From: Plasmopara viticola
Taxonomy: Eukaryota; Oomycota; Peronosporomycetes; Peronosporales; Peronosporaceae
NCBI GenBank assembly: GCA_001695595.3
Contig: MBPM02000204.1
Coordinates: forward strand, 1 to 64,000
DNA: 64,000 nt
Direction of reading: 5' to 3'
The notes below the pieces were generated by a model. The model saw only the letters and a program-made list of their open reading frames with translations. It was not told the origin of the DNA and searched no databases. Position 1 is the first letter of the stretch. Each line of letters begins with the position of its first letter. Position numbers and translations under genes: made by a program. This document shows, piece after piece, positions 56,088-64,000 of this stretch.

Positions 56088-56102
56088 TCCCATATAGTCT
56101 AG
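56088..56102 (+). pseudogene. Truncated tRNA-Glu at the array edge
   Basis: Only the first 15 nt remain (5' acceptor strand and start of the D arm). Sequence then switches to the MORN gene. Confidence 0.9.
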
Positions 56103-56103
56103 A

Positions 56104-56802
56104 ATGTACACTGGCCAGTGGGAGAGTGATCAGCGCCATGGCTATGGCATTTATGAATACGGTGTAGCAGAGTCATTGAAGAAGGAAGCACAACCGCAGA
56201 ATCATAAGAAATACGAAGGCCAGTGGCTGTATGATCAAAAGCATGGCGGTGGAACGCTTACATTTGAAAATGGATCGCAACTTGAAGGTGTTTGGGCTGA
56301 CGACGTCCTTGATACTTGTCAAACCTGTTGCCTCGAGAAGTATGATGATGGTCCGAATGGTATCTGCCGGTATGTTGGCGAAGTATTTGATGGCGTTCCT
56401 CACGGCCAAGGTGAAAGCCATTATTTGATTTCCAAAGAGGTGTTTAAGGGTATCTGGAAAAATGGAAGTCGGTCTGGGCAAGGAGTCTCTACGCTGCATG
56501 ACGGTTCAATCTATCAGGGGGAATGGCGAAATGGTCGACGGAATGGCTTTGGCACCTTCAGCGACGCTCGCACTCGATCGCACTATGACGGCAAGTGGGT
56601 AGGCGGCTTGCGCTGCGGTCGTGGAGTGTGCCAGTACGCTAATGGAAGCGTGTACGAAGGGGAGTGGCTTAATGACAAACGTCATGGCACTGGGCGCTAC
56701 GCATTTAATGACGGATCTAGTTATGATGGTGCGTGGCTTCACGACAAGTTCTGCGGGGACGGATCGTTCATACTAAATAATGACTCCGCTGATACGGATT
56801 AA
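56104..56802 (+). CDS. MORN-repeat protein, probably 5'-truncated
   Basis: 232 residues consisting almost entirely of MORN repeats of the form Y-x-G-x-W-x-(n)-G-x-G. They start near residues 2, 37, 60, 90, 114, 137, 161, 184 and 207; the third and fourth are degenerate, and a Cys/Asp-rich interruption lies at 65-89. MORN repeats form elongated beta-rich surfaces that bind membranes or partner proteins and often act as scaffolds. There is no signal peptide or membrane segment and no kinase or other catalytic domain. The first Met sits directly at the edge of the tRNA array, inside what would be the first MORN motif, with an in-frame TAG three codons upstream in tRNA sequence. I infer that the original N-terminus was removed when the array met this locus, so expression is doubtful. 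The TRAPPC4 gene starts 72 bp downstream. Confidence 0.8.
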   Translation: MYTGQWESDQRHGYGIYEYGVAESLKKEAQPQNHKKYEGQWLYDQKHGGGTLTFENGSQLEGVWADDVLDTCQTCCLEKYDDGPNGICRYVGEVFDGVPHGQGESHYLISKEVFKGIWKNGSRSGQGVSTLHDGSIYQGEWRNGRRNGFGTFSDARTRSHYDGKWVGGLRCGRGVCQYANGSVYEGEWLNDKRHGTGRYAFNDGSSYDGAWLHDKFCGDGSFILNNDSADTD

Positions 56803-56874
56803 AGCAAATTGTAGCCATTTCTATCTTGTTTCTAATGGCCTATCAAACAGAGTCTAAGTAAACCTGCAGGCAAG

Positions 56875-57400
56875 ATGCTGCACTCGCTGTACATTATCAA
56901 CAAGGCCGGGGGACTCGTCTATCAGCAAGACTTGGGCCCCTCGGCACCTAAGCTGAGTTCAAACGATCATTTGCGTCTGGGATCGACCTTCCATAGTATG
57001 CATGCAATCGCTGCGCTGGCCGCACCTACAAAGTCGGGTGGCATCGACAGCTTGGAGACGAGCACCTTCCGTCTGCATTGTCTGCAGACGCTTACTGGAA
57101 TTAAGTTTTTTATTACAGCGGCGCTGGGCACGACCGACCTGGATGTGGCACTGCAGACAGTTTATGAGCTTTACGTTGACTTTGTGCTCAAGGTGCGTAC
57201 ACCTTTGCCTTTGGTGTGTGTCGTTGTTTTCCTTTTTACGTAAACAAATGCGTTACTGTTAGAATCCGTTTTACGAACTGGAGATGCCCATTCGCTGCAG
57301 CCTTTTTAACGTTGGTCTTAAGACATTCGTAGACAAGTTCAACCTTGACAGCAGTAGGCGTCGTCCCCACACTACCAGCGGCACCGACGTCTTCTATTAA
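56875..57400 (+). CDS. TRAPPC4: TRAPP complex subunit 4 (Trs23/sybindin family), two exons
   Basis: Core subunit of the TRAPP tethering complex, the exchange factor for Rab1/Ypt1 in ER-Golgi traffic. Exon 1 is 56875-57192 and exon 2 is 57263-57400, joined by a 70-bp phase-0 intron with GTGCGT at the donor and TTAG at the acceptor; the product is 151 residues. Family hallmarks are the N-terminal VNKAGGL-like segment (here IINKAGGLVYQ), then FRLHCLQTLTGIKF in the middle and NPFYELEMPIRC right after the intron. Length suits the short form, as in plants, which lacks the PDZ-like insertion of the ~219-residue animal and yeast proteins. Without splicing, translation would stop in the intron at 57241. 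It is very likely intact. Confidence 0.93.
57193..57262 (+). other. Spliceosomal intron of TRAPPC4
   Basis: 70 bp, AAG|GTGCGT donor and CTGTTAG|AAT acceptor, phase 0. Removing it joins family-conserved residues on both sides (DFVLK and NPFYE). Confidence 0.9.
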
Positions 57401-57588
57401 TATACAAATTATCAAGTACGCTTTGACCTATATTATATTTGGCGGTTCGCATGTATAACACGACGAGCATGATAGACTCAACACTTTAGCTAGGAACTCG
57501 CGACGACTGGACGACCATACCGGTATTTCTGCCCTCTTTGCTTAGAAATACTCCTTGTAAGAATAGTCTATTTACTGGTTATCGAAGG
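57401..57588. other. Intergenic region after TRAPPC4
   Basis: No ORF, RNA gene or repeat recognised. It presumably holds the TRAPPC4 3' UTR and polyadenylation signal. Confidence 0.5.
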
Positions 57589-57596
57589 TAAAATTT

Positions 57597-57679
57597 GAGA
57601 GACGCTAACTTCCACCCAGTTTTCGCTAATTTCCACCCAGTCTGCGATAATATAGATTCCCTAACCCCAATACACAACG
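57597..57679 (+). repeat. Left terminal inverted repeat
   Basis: Contains two tandem copies of the CGCTAA(C/T)TTCCACCCAGT motif (from 57603 and 57624). Confidence 0.8.
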
Positions 57680-57791
57680 GTAATTGGCTACAGTTGCCCA
57701 AAAATAAATCTAAGGACTGTAACCTTCAACGCAAATGTGAGAGATCGCGCATGATATCAGAACAAGCCGACAACCACCTCTTGATGCATCA

Positions 57792-57917
57792 ATGCCTTCA
57801 TCGATGTCTGTATCGACCCCTCCCGCGGTCAATCTTGATGCCCTGGGTTTTGATGCTGACTGGGAGCACTTTACGTGGCCACCTGAGGTTACTGCGCAGC
57901 AGCTAGAGGAGCTGTAA
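57792..57917 (+). CDS. Short ORF inside the MITE-like element (41 aa)
   Basis: Small ORF, 41 residues, ending in an acidic, aromatic stretch (FDADWEHFTWPPEV then AQQLEEL). The reading frame is open upstream of the Met to a TGA near 57734. It may be the C-terminal relic of a captured gene or ancestral transposase. I do not recognise the family. Confidence 0.25.
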   Translation: MPSSMSVSTPPAVNLDALGFDADWEHFTWPPEVTAQQLEEL

Positions 57918-58170
57918 GCATTGACGGAAGTGAAGCACGGGTAATGTCGGTGGTGTCAAGGCACACGCTAACACTGTCTGGAGGCATTTTGGCATTGACG
58001 CATGCCTGCGTTAGAATACATCCTCTTAATAGTCCACAAATAAATGAATTTTCCTCTCTCAAAGTGACTACAGCAGATTGTGCATTCAAATTGACATGGG
58101 GAAAAAGTAGATTCGAGCAAAGCTGCCTTTTGTATATTTTGTCACGATAGAAGAATTTATAGCCAGTCAG

Positions 58171-58231
58171 CGTTGTGTATTGGGGTTGAGATTCTATATA
58201 ATCGCAGACTGGGTGGAAGTTAGCGGCTCCC
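58171..58231 (-). repeat. Right terminal inverted repeat
   Basis: Single copy of the motif, inverted relative to the left end, with a few mismatches and one-base gaps. Confidence 0.8.
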
Positions 58232-58442
58232 TATAATTTAGGTCGCAATGTTTTTGTAAATGCAGCAGCTCATGGCGCATTTCAATGCAAAGAATTTTCA
58301 AGTGCGTTGCCTGTTGTTGCTGTGTAGAGCCTAGTCAGTCAAGCACAGGGTAAATGATCTGTTTGAGCTCGGTATGATGCTTTGCGCGAGCGTGCACCGT
58401 AAGACTTCATAGGCCATTTGTGTAGGCTCCGCGTGTGAAGTA

Positions 58443-60349
58443 TCAAGCAGGCTGCTCTCTTGCGCAGAAATTCTGATTCGCTCCCGTAAGACGATCTGAG
58501 ATGACATTTAAAAGTGCTGTGTTCTCGTCTTCCAGCAGTGCTTTAGTCACCTCGATAAAAAGTGATGCCTCCAAGGCTTCTATGATCTTCTTGTGGTATT
58601 TCTCGGCAAAAAGAACACAGACTGATTTTTAGCTCTTCACCGTGTACGCTACACATCGACGGGAGCGGCATGATCTGGAGTACCATACTTCCTTTCAGTG
58701 AGGGTAACCTACGTCGTCAATTTGCTGAGCTCAAAAATCTGATATGAGCGGTAGCCAAATGGCATTCTTTCGGACTAATAAGACGCGTTCTTGGCATTCG
58801 AAGGAAGGATCTTGTTGTCAAAAAGCGCTTGATCTGAGAGAGAGCACTTAATTTTACCTGGACACGAGTTCGACAGGCATTATATGCTCCGCGTTGTAGT
58901 TGGAGACCCGTCGCGACGTTTACATCGCGAAACGTGTCGTACATGGGCTTGCGAGCGATCACTGTAGGATTGGGTCCGTGTAATTGTCGGAGTAGACGTC
59001 GGAGATACCGATAAAATACTTTGCCTTCAAAACGTCATATTTTTTGAGCTGGAAGAGGCCTCACTTGCGTGCTCTTCTTTTGACTTGACCTTGACGCGCA
59101 GGTGTTCACCGGGGAGGGTAGAGACTTGGCCGATCACGTAAGTATAATACAGACGTTTATGGACATCACTCGGCTCTAGTCGAACAGCTACGCCATGTCC
59201 ATCTGAAGTAAGGTCTTTGTACAAATTTGTCCAGAATCAAATACCATGTTGTACCTAACACGCGGTAGCACATCCAAACGTGCCTGCTCAATGCGAGACG
59301 CAATGGATGGCCAGTCGCCAGAAACGGCGCATTGACGCTTAATCACGTTGACGTCACAAGCGAAAGACTTAAGGGTTTCTACAAGATGGCGCACACCTTC
59401 GATTGCGGAAAAAGTGCGGCGTAGGAACCCTTTCAGTGAGAGTACATCTGCTATCGTCGGTCGCGGATTCACGGGTCAAAGCGAAGCAAGGAGTGGAGCT
59501 CTGATGATTCGTCTTCTGATAACAAGCTGAACACAGCGGGTATTCGAAGACCCATTTACATAAGCATTAGGAAGCTACCTCAAGTCGGACAACATTATTC
59601 ATATCTTCATGAGATCCCTCGTCGCTTGATTGCACAAGCATTTGGACCGATAGGAAGGGCGGCGCGGAAGCCGGTAGCAACAGAGGTTTAGCGGAGGGAG
59701 ATGAGACAGAAACGCGTGGTGTGGCGGCCAAAGTATTTCCTGTCGAAGCCTCAGATCGCTCCAGATATTTGAAAAGGAGGACAATTGTGAGACTAGGCTG
59801 GATACTGAGTGTGAGCCCCAAATCTTGGCTGAATGCGACACGGTATAGCACCAGAGGCGGAGGCGAAGGGATGACAGAGGAAGAGGGAGCAGTAGCTGGA
59901 GATTCGATGGAACAGGTTGAGACAGCAGCCGGCAAAGGGAATGGATTGATTCTTCTGATAAGTCGGCCTAAAGGATAGCCGGCGAACTAGGGATATGTGT
60001 AAGTAGATCATAAATTAGCGTGATCTCGCAAGAAATCGTAGTTAGAAGGCGTAGGTCGTTGAGAAAGCCAACTCTTTCGATTTTTCCGTCTATCGTAGAG
60101 ACACGAAGGCTCGTCCAGGCGCTTGCAGACCACTTTGTAGTATTGTTGTGGAATGGTGCAGCAACCTTAAAGCCGATGCTCAAGATTTTGTGATTCTGCA
60201 TCGAGAGTCTCAGTCGTCATCGAGCAGTCACAGTAAGCTGTCATAGGCGTTGACAGCCACTGTAAAATTGTCTCACGTTGTAGTATGCAATCCAAAAACG
60301 CTTTGCTTTTTTTATAAGCAGCAAATTCGTCTCTGCTGGCCTTTTCCAT
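58443..60349 (-). pseudogene. Broken protein-coding gene on the minus strand, unidentified
   Basis: A series of protein-like minus-strand stretches, each ending in a stop and continued in another frame. They are 60349-60167 (Lys/Glu/Ala-rich), 60201-59968, 59935-59567 (Ser/Pro-rich linker around a hydrophobic segment LTIVLLFKYL), 59472-59188, 59224-59027, 58962-58717 and about 58632-58443 (amphipathic, AEKYHKKIIEALEASLFIEV). Overlapping frame changes near 60200 and 59220 suggest frameshifts rather than introns. The whole looks like one decayed gene of roughly 500-600 codons. No catalytic motif was seen and I could not assign a family. Alternatives are a gene with several short introns, or chance ORFs in part of the interval. 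Confidence 0.4.
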
Positions 60350-60350
60350 A

Positions 60351-60656
60351 TTGCAAAGTCTGCCTTGATCTCATTATGTGCAACAGCAATCCAGTGTGCC
60401 GCCGTGCGTGCGACCTTAAAGCGTTAAAGATGGTCTCTTTATATGATATATGGGCAGGTTGGCAAACGTAGATGTACCGAGAAAATAGTTGAAGTCCATT
60501 ATGGTGCATATTCGATAAATTTATTAGTCCAATACCGTTTTTACAACCCATTTCAGTGCAATGTAAACCCCAAAATTGATGTTGCTGAATGACTTTTTTT
60601 ACCCAACAAATCCAATTGTGGTCATGAGAGGGCATCAATATTGTTCTTTTGGGAAT
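60351..60656. other. Non-coding stretch, nothing recognised
   Basis: Short overlapping ORFs only; no consistent coding signal, RNA gene or repeat. Confidence 0.4.
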
Positions 60657-60802
60657 GAAAGGCTCGCATAAATTCACTGATGGGCTCTTGCATCACATAT
60701 TAACTCCGTGATAATAATGTGTCGTAGGCTGAAAGGCTTACATAATTTCACGGATGGGCTCTTGCATCACATGTTACTTCCGTGATAATAATGCGTCGTT
60801 GA
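60657..60802 (+). repeat. Tandem duplication of a 74-bp segment
   Basis: 60657-60730 is repeated at 60731-60802 with scattered substitutions. Both hold TGGGCTCTTGCATCACAT and a following CCGTGATAATAATG. The function is unknown. Confidence 0.8.
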
Positions 60803-62302
60803 GATCTTCAAATCAAAACTAATTCGACACCCGGATAGAACTTGGAACAAAAAATGGCTTTTCCAAACCTTTCCAATGCAAAGCATTCACCTCACGCTTA
60901 ATAAAGATTGTCTTATAAAATTTAGTACTTTCATCAGTATGAGTGTTGCTCGCTACTTGTGATTCCATATCAAATATGCGCATGAATCGATGTCTGAGTG
61001 AATTCCGGTTCCATAAGGGCACGATATACTAACATTATCTGACACACACCGATTTAGACTAATCAAATCAAGGCTTGAGGTAATTTAACTTGTATACAGG
61101 TCGGCCGTGATTGAAAGAATACGATTGAATAGCGTATTCATACAGAACTTGTGAGTGATCAAACTACTTTATAAAAGTAATCATCTCGATAAAACTATAA
61201 ATGCCATTTTTATTCTGATGTGAGCAAAAAAAACTGATTTGTAGATGGGTTCAATTTATATATGAGGGGAAATTACTACTGTGAAAAAGGTACGACAACT
61301 TTGTGGATCAATTCAATTTCTCGAGGATGATTGCACCTGAGGTTGCCACAAATGCAAGTATATACGGTTGGTATGTGGCTCAGCTTATTCTGTCGCTGCA
61401 AGTAACTAATGAAAGTTAACGCCTACGGAAAATTGATGCATTTGCTTAAACTTTTACAGTTATTCAAAAACGTTAGCTAGTCACTCGAGGAATAATGTAG
61501 AGGAGCCAAACTCTTACAGCAGTGAAACGTGTGTTTTAAACTATATACGTTACCATATCTTTGTGAACGCTCAATTTTGTAATAGAGTCAAAATGCTCAA
61601 TATTTTAATTAGTCAAACAAGAAATGACATCTGCGTCTCATATCGGTTGTCAATTATTGCTCTTATTTTTTAACGCTTGAAGATCTATGATGCGCTCAAC
61701 AATCGTTCTAGAATTAATCGCTCCTCGTAGCTTAAGTCTCAAATGATTCTTTAGCACCCCTTAGAATCATCGTTCTTGCGCTCGATTTTTGGTCAGGTGA
61801 CTACGAGTGGCCATACAGCGGAAAGTACTGATTGTGTTATTGATCATAAGGTAAAGAAGACGAGTCCTAAGAAACTTATTTAGAGAAAAAGGAAAGGGAC
61901 TCCCTACGCAGTTTGGACACCTAGCGCTAAGACACGCGATGGTCGATCGGACTGTAGAGCTGATCGGTCGTGTGACAGAGACGCCCACCTTGCCTCAAGG
62001 CTCTCGCTCCACAGAAGACATGGAAGTTGTTTGAGCCCAACGGCAAGACTACTCGACGACTGTTACAGTTTGTGATTACGATGCAACGAGCGCATCATAA
62101 GCAGTTAGCAGTATTTTGGAGATATCGCGAGGATATACGATACCCGCGCTTAAAAATTAGATTTTTTAGTGCGTAGTTTGGCATTTCTATATAGCCAAGA
62201 TTATTTTGACATGATTAGATTGATATACGAGATGTATTTTTAGATCGTTGACGTAAATAAGTTCGTTCAAAGCTTGGTCTTGGGCCAAAATGCTATCTTT
62301 GT
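60803..62302. other. AT-rich region without a supported gene
   Basis: No ORF with protein-like composition, tRNA or long repeat. A small perfect hairpin (ATGATTCT/AGAATCAT) lies near 61742-61770. Confidence 0.45.
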
Positions 62303-62635
62303 TTACCCATCAGTCCCCCAACGAAGTCGTGGTGGTAACGATGCTATGAGCACCCAAGGGTATCTAAAGACCGAGCCAACTTTATCTCGAAGTTTGTGTG
62401 ACACGAAAAATACATAATCAATCAAATTCTGGTAACATGACAAAAGCACGTACGTATTCCACGGCCGGTGATTTTTGATTTGAAATAGTCTCCCATTATT
62501 TTCAGACCCGCTGAATAGTAAGCGAGTACACATCTTGTAGATTGACGACTTGCATCCGTAACTGGCGGTGGACAAATTGCAAAGCTCATTGTCAACTACA
62601 TTTGTGCTATACACCACACGAATGTTACGTATCAA
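62303..62635 (-). other. Isolated 110-codon ORF, uncertain
   Basis: Minus-strand ORF with a fairly even, protein-like composition (for example RLLFSGSENNGRLFQIKNHR). It has no recognised domain, signal peptide or conserved neighbour. It could be a fragment of a mobile-element protein or a chance ORF. Confidence 0.2.
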
Positions 62636-64000
62636 GTCATCAAATTAATTATTGACACCCATCACTCTCATAGAAATTTATACAAGTCTGAGTAGGGGAG
62701 GCCAAGCATTTTGTAAGCTGGCTTTCTGCTCAAGTGCTCGATAACATCTCTAAAGATAGGGTCTGAAAGGTATTCAGAAGAAGTTAAAATCCTTTATATA
62801 ATTCAATAACAAGTTGATTCGCTATCGTAAGATATATAAGCTAATATGTGATATAGTTGTGGCTTTTCACTTCATCAGTATACATCGCATTATAATGACA
62901 ACATCTACCGCCCTAAGACCAGCAGTCAGTGAATATACGGTGACTACGAAGCTAAGTTTATCGCAGCTTTTAAGGTGAGAAGTATATGTTTTAAAGCGGT
63001 GAGATGAGCTGATCAAAGAGTTATGGGTAATGAACAAGTATGAGACCAAACTTTCGGCTCTAGAAAATAAATTTTTAATTGCTGCACGGGTAGCTGGAGT
63101 ATTGACTTTAAAATGAAGAATTCTATCACGAAGCGTGGGGATGTAACATGTTTGATGGATTTAAACCTGCACCACCTTTTTCATCTAAGGCTACTGATAA
63201 ACTAGGCACTTCAACCTTTTGCGCTAATCAAAGCATACAGCACTATTCTAAGCAGCACTTTCATCGAATTTGACCGCGCACTGAATTAAAGTAGACAGTG
63301 TGTCATTACGCATGATTTATTATGTGGTCAACATAGTACTGTCACGCTCAAGGAGTAGTTGATCAGATCAGTAAATTGGAATGACGCATACACTGGGTAA
63401 CAAATACACTAAGTTTTAAAGAATCTAATTATGTCGCGATGTTGAAAAGAACAATCTATCTATAAATGACTCGGGAAAGAGTAGATCATCGACATTGTTT
63501 CAGTAGGATTGACAACGTACGCACACCAAGCCTTTAGGGAAAAGTAAAAAGTTTACAACAAGGTGATTCTCAGCGAAGGCTGCAGACCATTATGCTTATA
63601 TAAGTATATATATAAATACTTGGAACCGACTCGAGTCACAGTAAATATTTACCTGTAGTATTTGTGTTAAAACTAGGACCTAGGTTTAAGTATCACAAAC
63701 TCTAGAAGCTCAAAAAATTGTAAATATTTGTGCTTAGCAAAGGTCAGTTCTGCTTCTTTGTCGACTCCGTAGTGCCAATTATCGTCTTCTTTCTGTTAAA
63801 AGCATTCCATGGCTAATGTCACACAATTTGGAATCAGTGCGACACACTAGTCGTGTAAAACCACTTGGTATTCTTACTTATCAAGAATTTAGACATCATG
63901 AGTCCAAGCAAATTAAAACTTATCGAGAACTCTGGCCACCTATCAGACAGCGCTTTTTGTTTACCAGACGCCACCAATGTTACAAAAGCCTGAGCGGCAA
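62636..64000. other. AT-rich region without a supported gene
   Basis: Only short, low-complexity ORFs. A small AT palindrome (AAGTAT/ATACTT) lies near 63605-63622. Nothing else was recognised. Confidence 0.45.

Larger units (their letters stand above)
1..56102 (+). repeat. Giant tandem array of tRNA-Glu(CTC) units
   Basis: Head-to-tail repetition of a unit made of TATA box, tRNA-Glu(CTC), ~60-nt trailer with hairpin, T-run, 17-bp minisatellite and spacer. I count 117 tRNA copies and one 15-nt remnant. Most units are 376, 393, 410 or 427 bp; 27 units are 711-783 bp because they contain a ~325-bp insert (one fused unit spans 879 bp). All copies share one orientation. The array continues past the left edge and ends abruptly inside a tRNA at 56102. 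Single-base indels are dense in 1-2500, 27000-36000 and 41000-49500 and rare elsewhere, which may reflect uneven consensus polishing rather than biology. Confidence 0.98.
57597..58231. mobile_element. MITE-like element with long terminal inverted repeats
   Basis: 635 bp. The right end (58171-58231, 61 bp) is an inverted copy of the left end (57597-57679). The shared core is CGCTAA(C/T)TTCCACCCAGTC, continuing through TGCGAT and AACCCCAATACACAACG. The left arm has a 21-bp partial duplication of its outer part. Flanking TAAAATTT (57589-57596) and TATAATTT (58232-58239) match at 7 of 8 positions and may be the target duplication. No transposase is encoded, so it is non-autonomous. An 8-bp duplication would fit hAT or related families, but the superfamily is not established. 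Confidence 0.75.

Noticed and set aside
1..56102. CRISPR array
   Set aside because: The repeats are hundreds of bp long with near-identical spacers, no cas genes are present, and the sequence is eukaryotic.
1..56102. Dispersed tRNA-derived SINEs instead of genes
   Set aside because: Copies are strictly tandem with one orientation and a shared spacer. Cloverleaf, TATA box and T-run are intact in most, so the units are better read as tRNA genes.
56099..56104. XbaI site (TCTAGA) at the array/MORN junction as proof of a cloning chimera
   Set aside because: Half of it is normal tRNA sequence (TCTAG) and one following A completes it by chance, so it is not evidence on its own.
56173..56499. Minus-strand ORFs opposite the MORN gene
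   Set aside because: They are antisense shadows of the repetitive MORN coding sequence with no family resemblance.
59721..59978. Plus-strand ORF in 59.7-60.0 kb
   Set aside because: It overlaps the more protein-like minus-strand fragment and has no recognisable features.
58443..60349. Assignment of the broken minus-strand gene to a MutS homologue or THO-complex subunit
   Set aside because: A few short patches looked vaguely similar, but no diagnostic motif (for example a Walker ATPase site) is present, so no family is claimed.

Overview
The window is eukaryotic nuclear DNA. The tRNA genes encode no 3' CCA, they carry internal A and B boxes with an upstream TATA box and T-run terminators (RNA polymerase III style), and the one clearly recognisable single-copy gene, a TRAPPC4/Trs23 homologue, has a 70-bp GT-AG intron. 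Tight gene spacing, a short intron and a MORN-repeat neighbour would fit an oomycete or related protist. That assignment is inference, not proof.

Positions 1-56102 are one head-to-tail tandem array of tRNA-Glu (anticodon CTC) genes, all on the plus strand: 117 copies plus a truncated 15-nt remnant at the right edge. It runs off the left edge of the window. 82 copies are 73 nt long and most of these match one consensus; 35 carry indels. Each unit holds an upstream TATA box, the tRNA gene, a trailer of about 60 nt with a small hairpin, a T-run, a variable number (1-5) of a 17-bp minisatellite, and a spacer. Distances between genes therefore fall near 376, 393, 410 or 427 bp. In 27 units the spacer also contains the same ~325-bp GC-richer insert, flanked by a 12-bp direct repeat that is present once in empty units. 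On the minus strand the insert ends in a 9-bp hairpin and a (CAATA)n tail, so it resembles a non-LTR retroelement 3' end or SINE. Shared private variants show segmental duplications of about 0.76, 0.8, 2 and 5.3 kb inside the array.

The array stops inside a tRNA gene at 56102. It directly abuts a MORN-repeat protein gene (56104-56802) that looks 5'-truncated. A two-exon TRAPPC4 gene (56875-57400) follows on the same strand. A 635-bp element with long terminal inverted repeats and a near-perfect 8-bp target duplication (57597-58231) is a MITE-like non-autonomous DNA transposon. From about 58440 to 60350 the minus strand carries broken protein-coding fragments of an unidentified gene. The rest (60350-64000) is AT-rich with a 74-bp tandem duplication and no convincing gene.

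The array ORFs are shadows of repeated RNA-gene DNA, and I do not annotate them as proteins. The tRNA coordinates were read by eye from the sequence; folding scores, read depth and homology searches could not be run.
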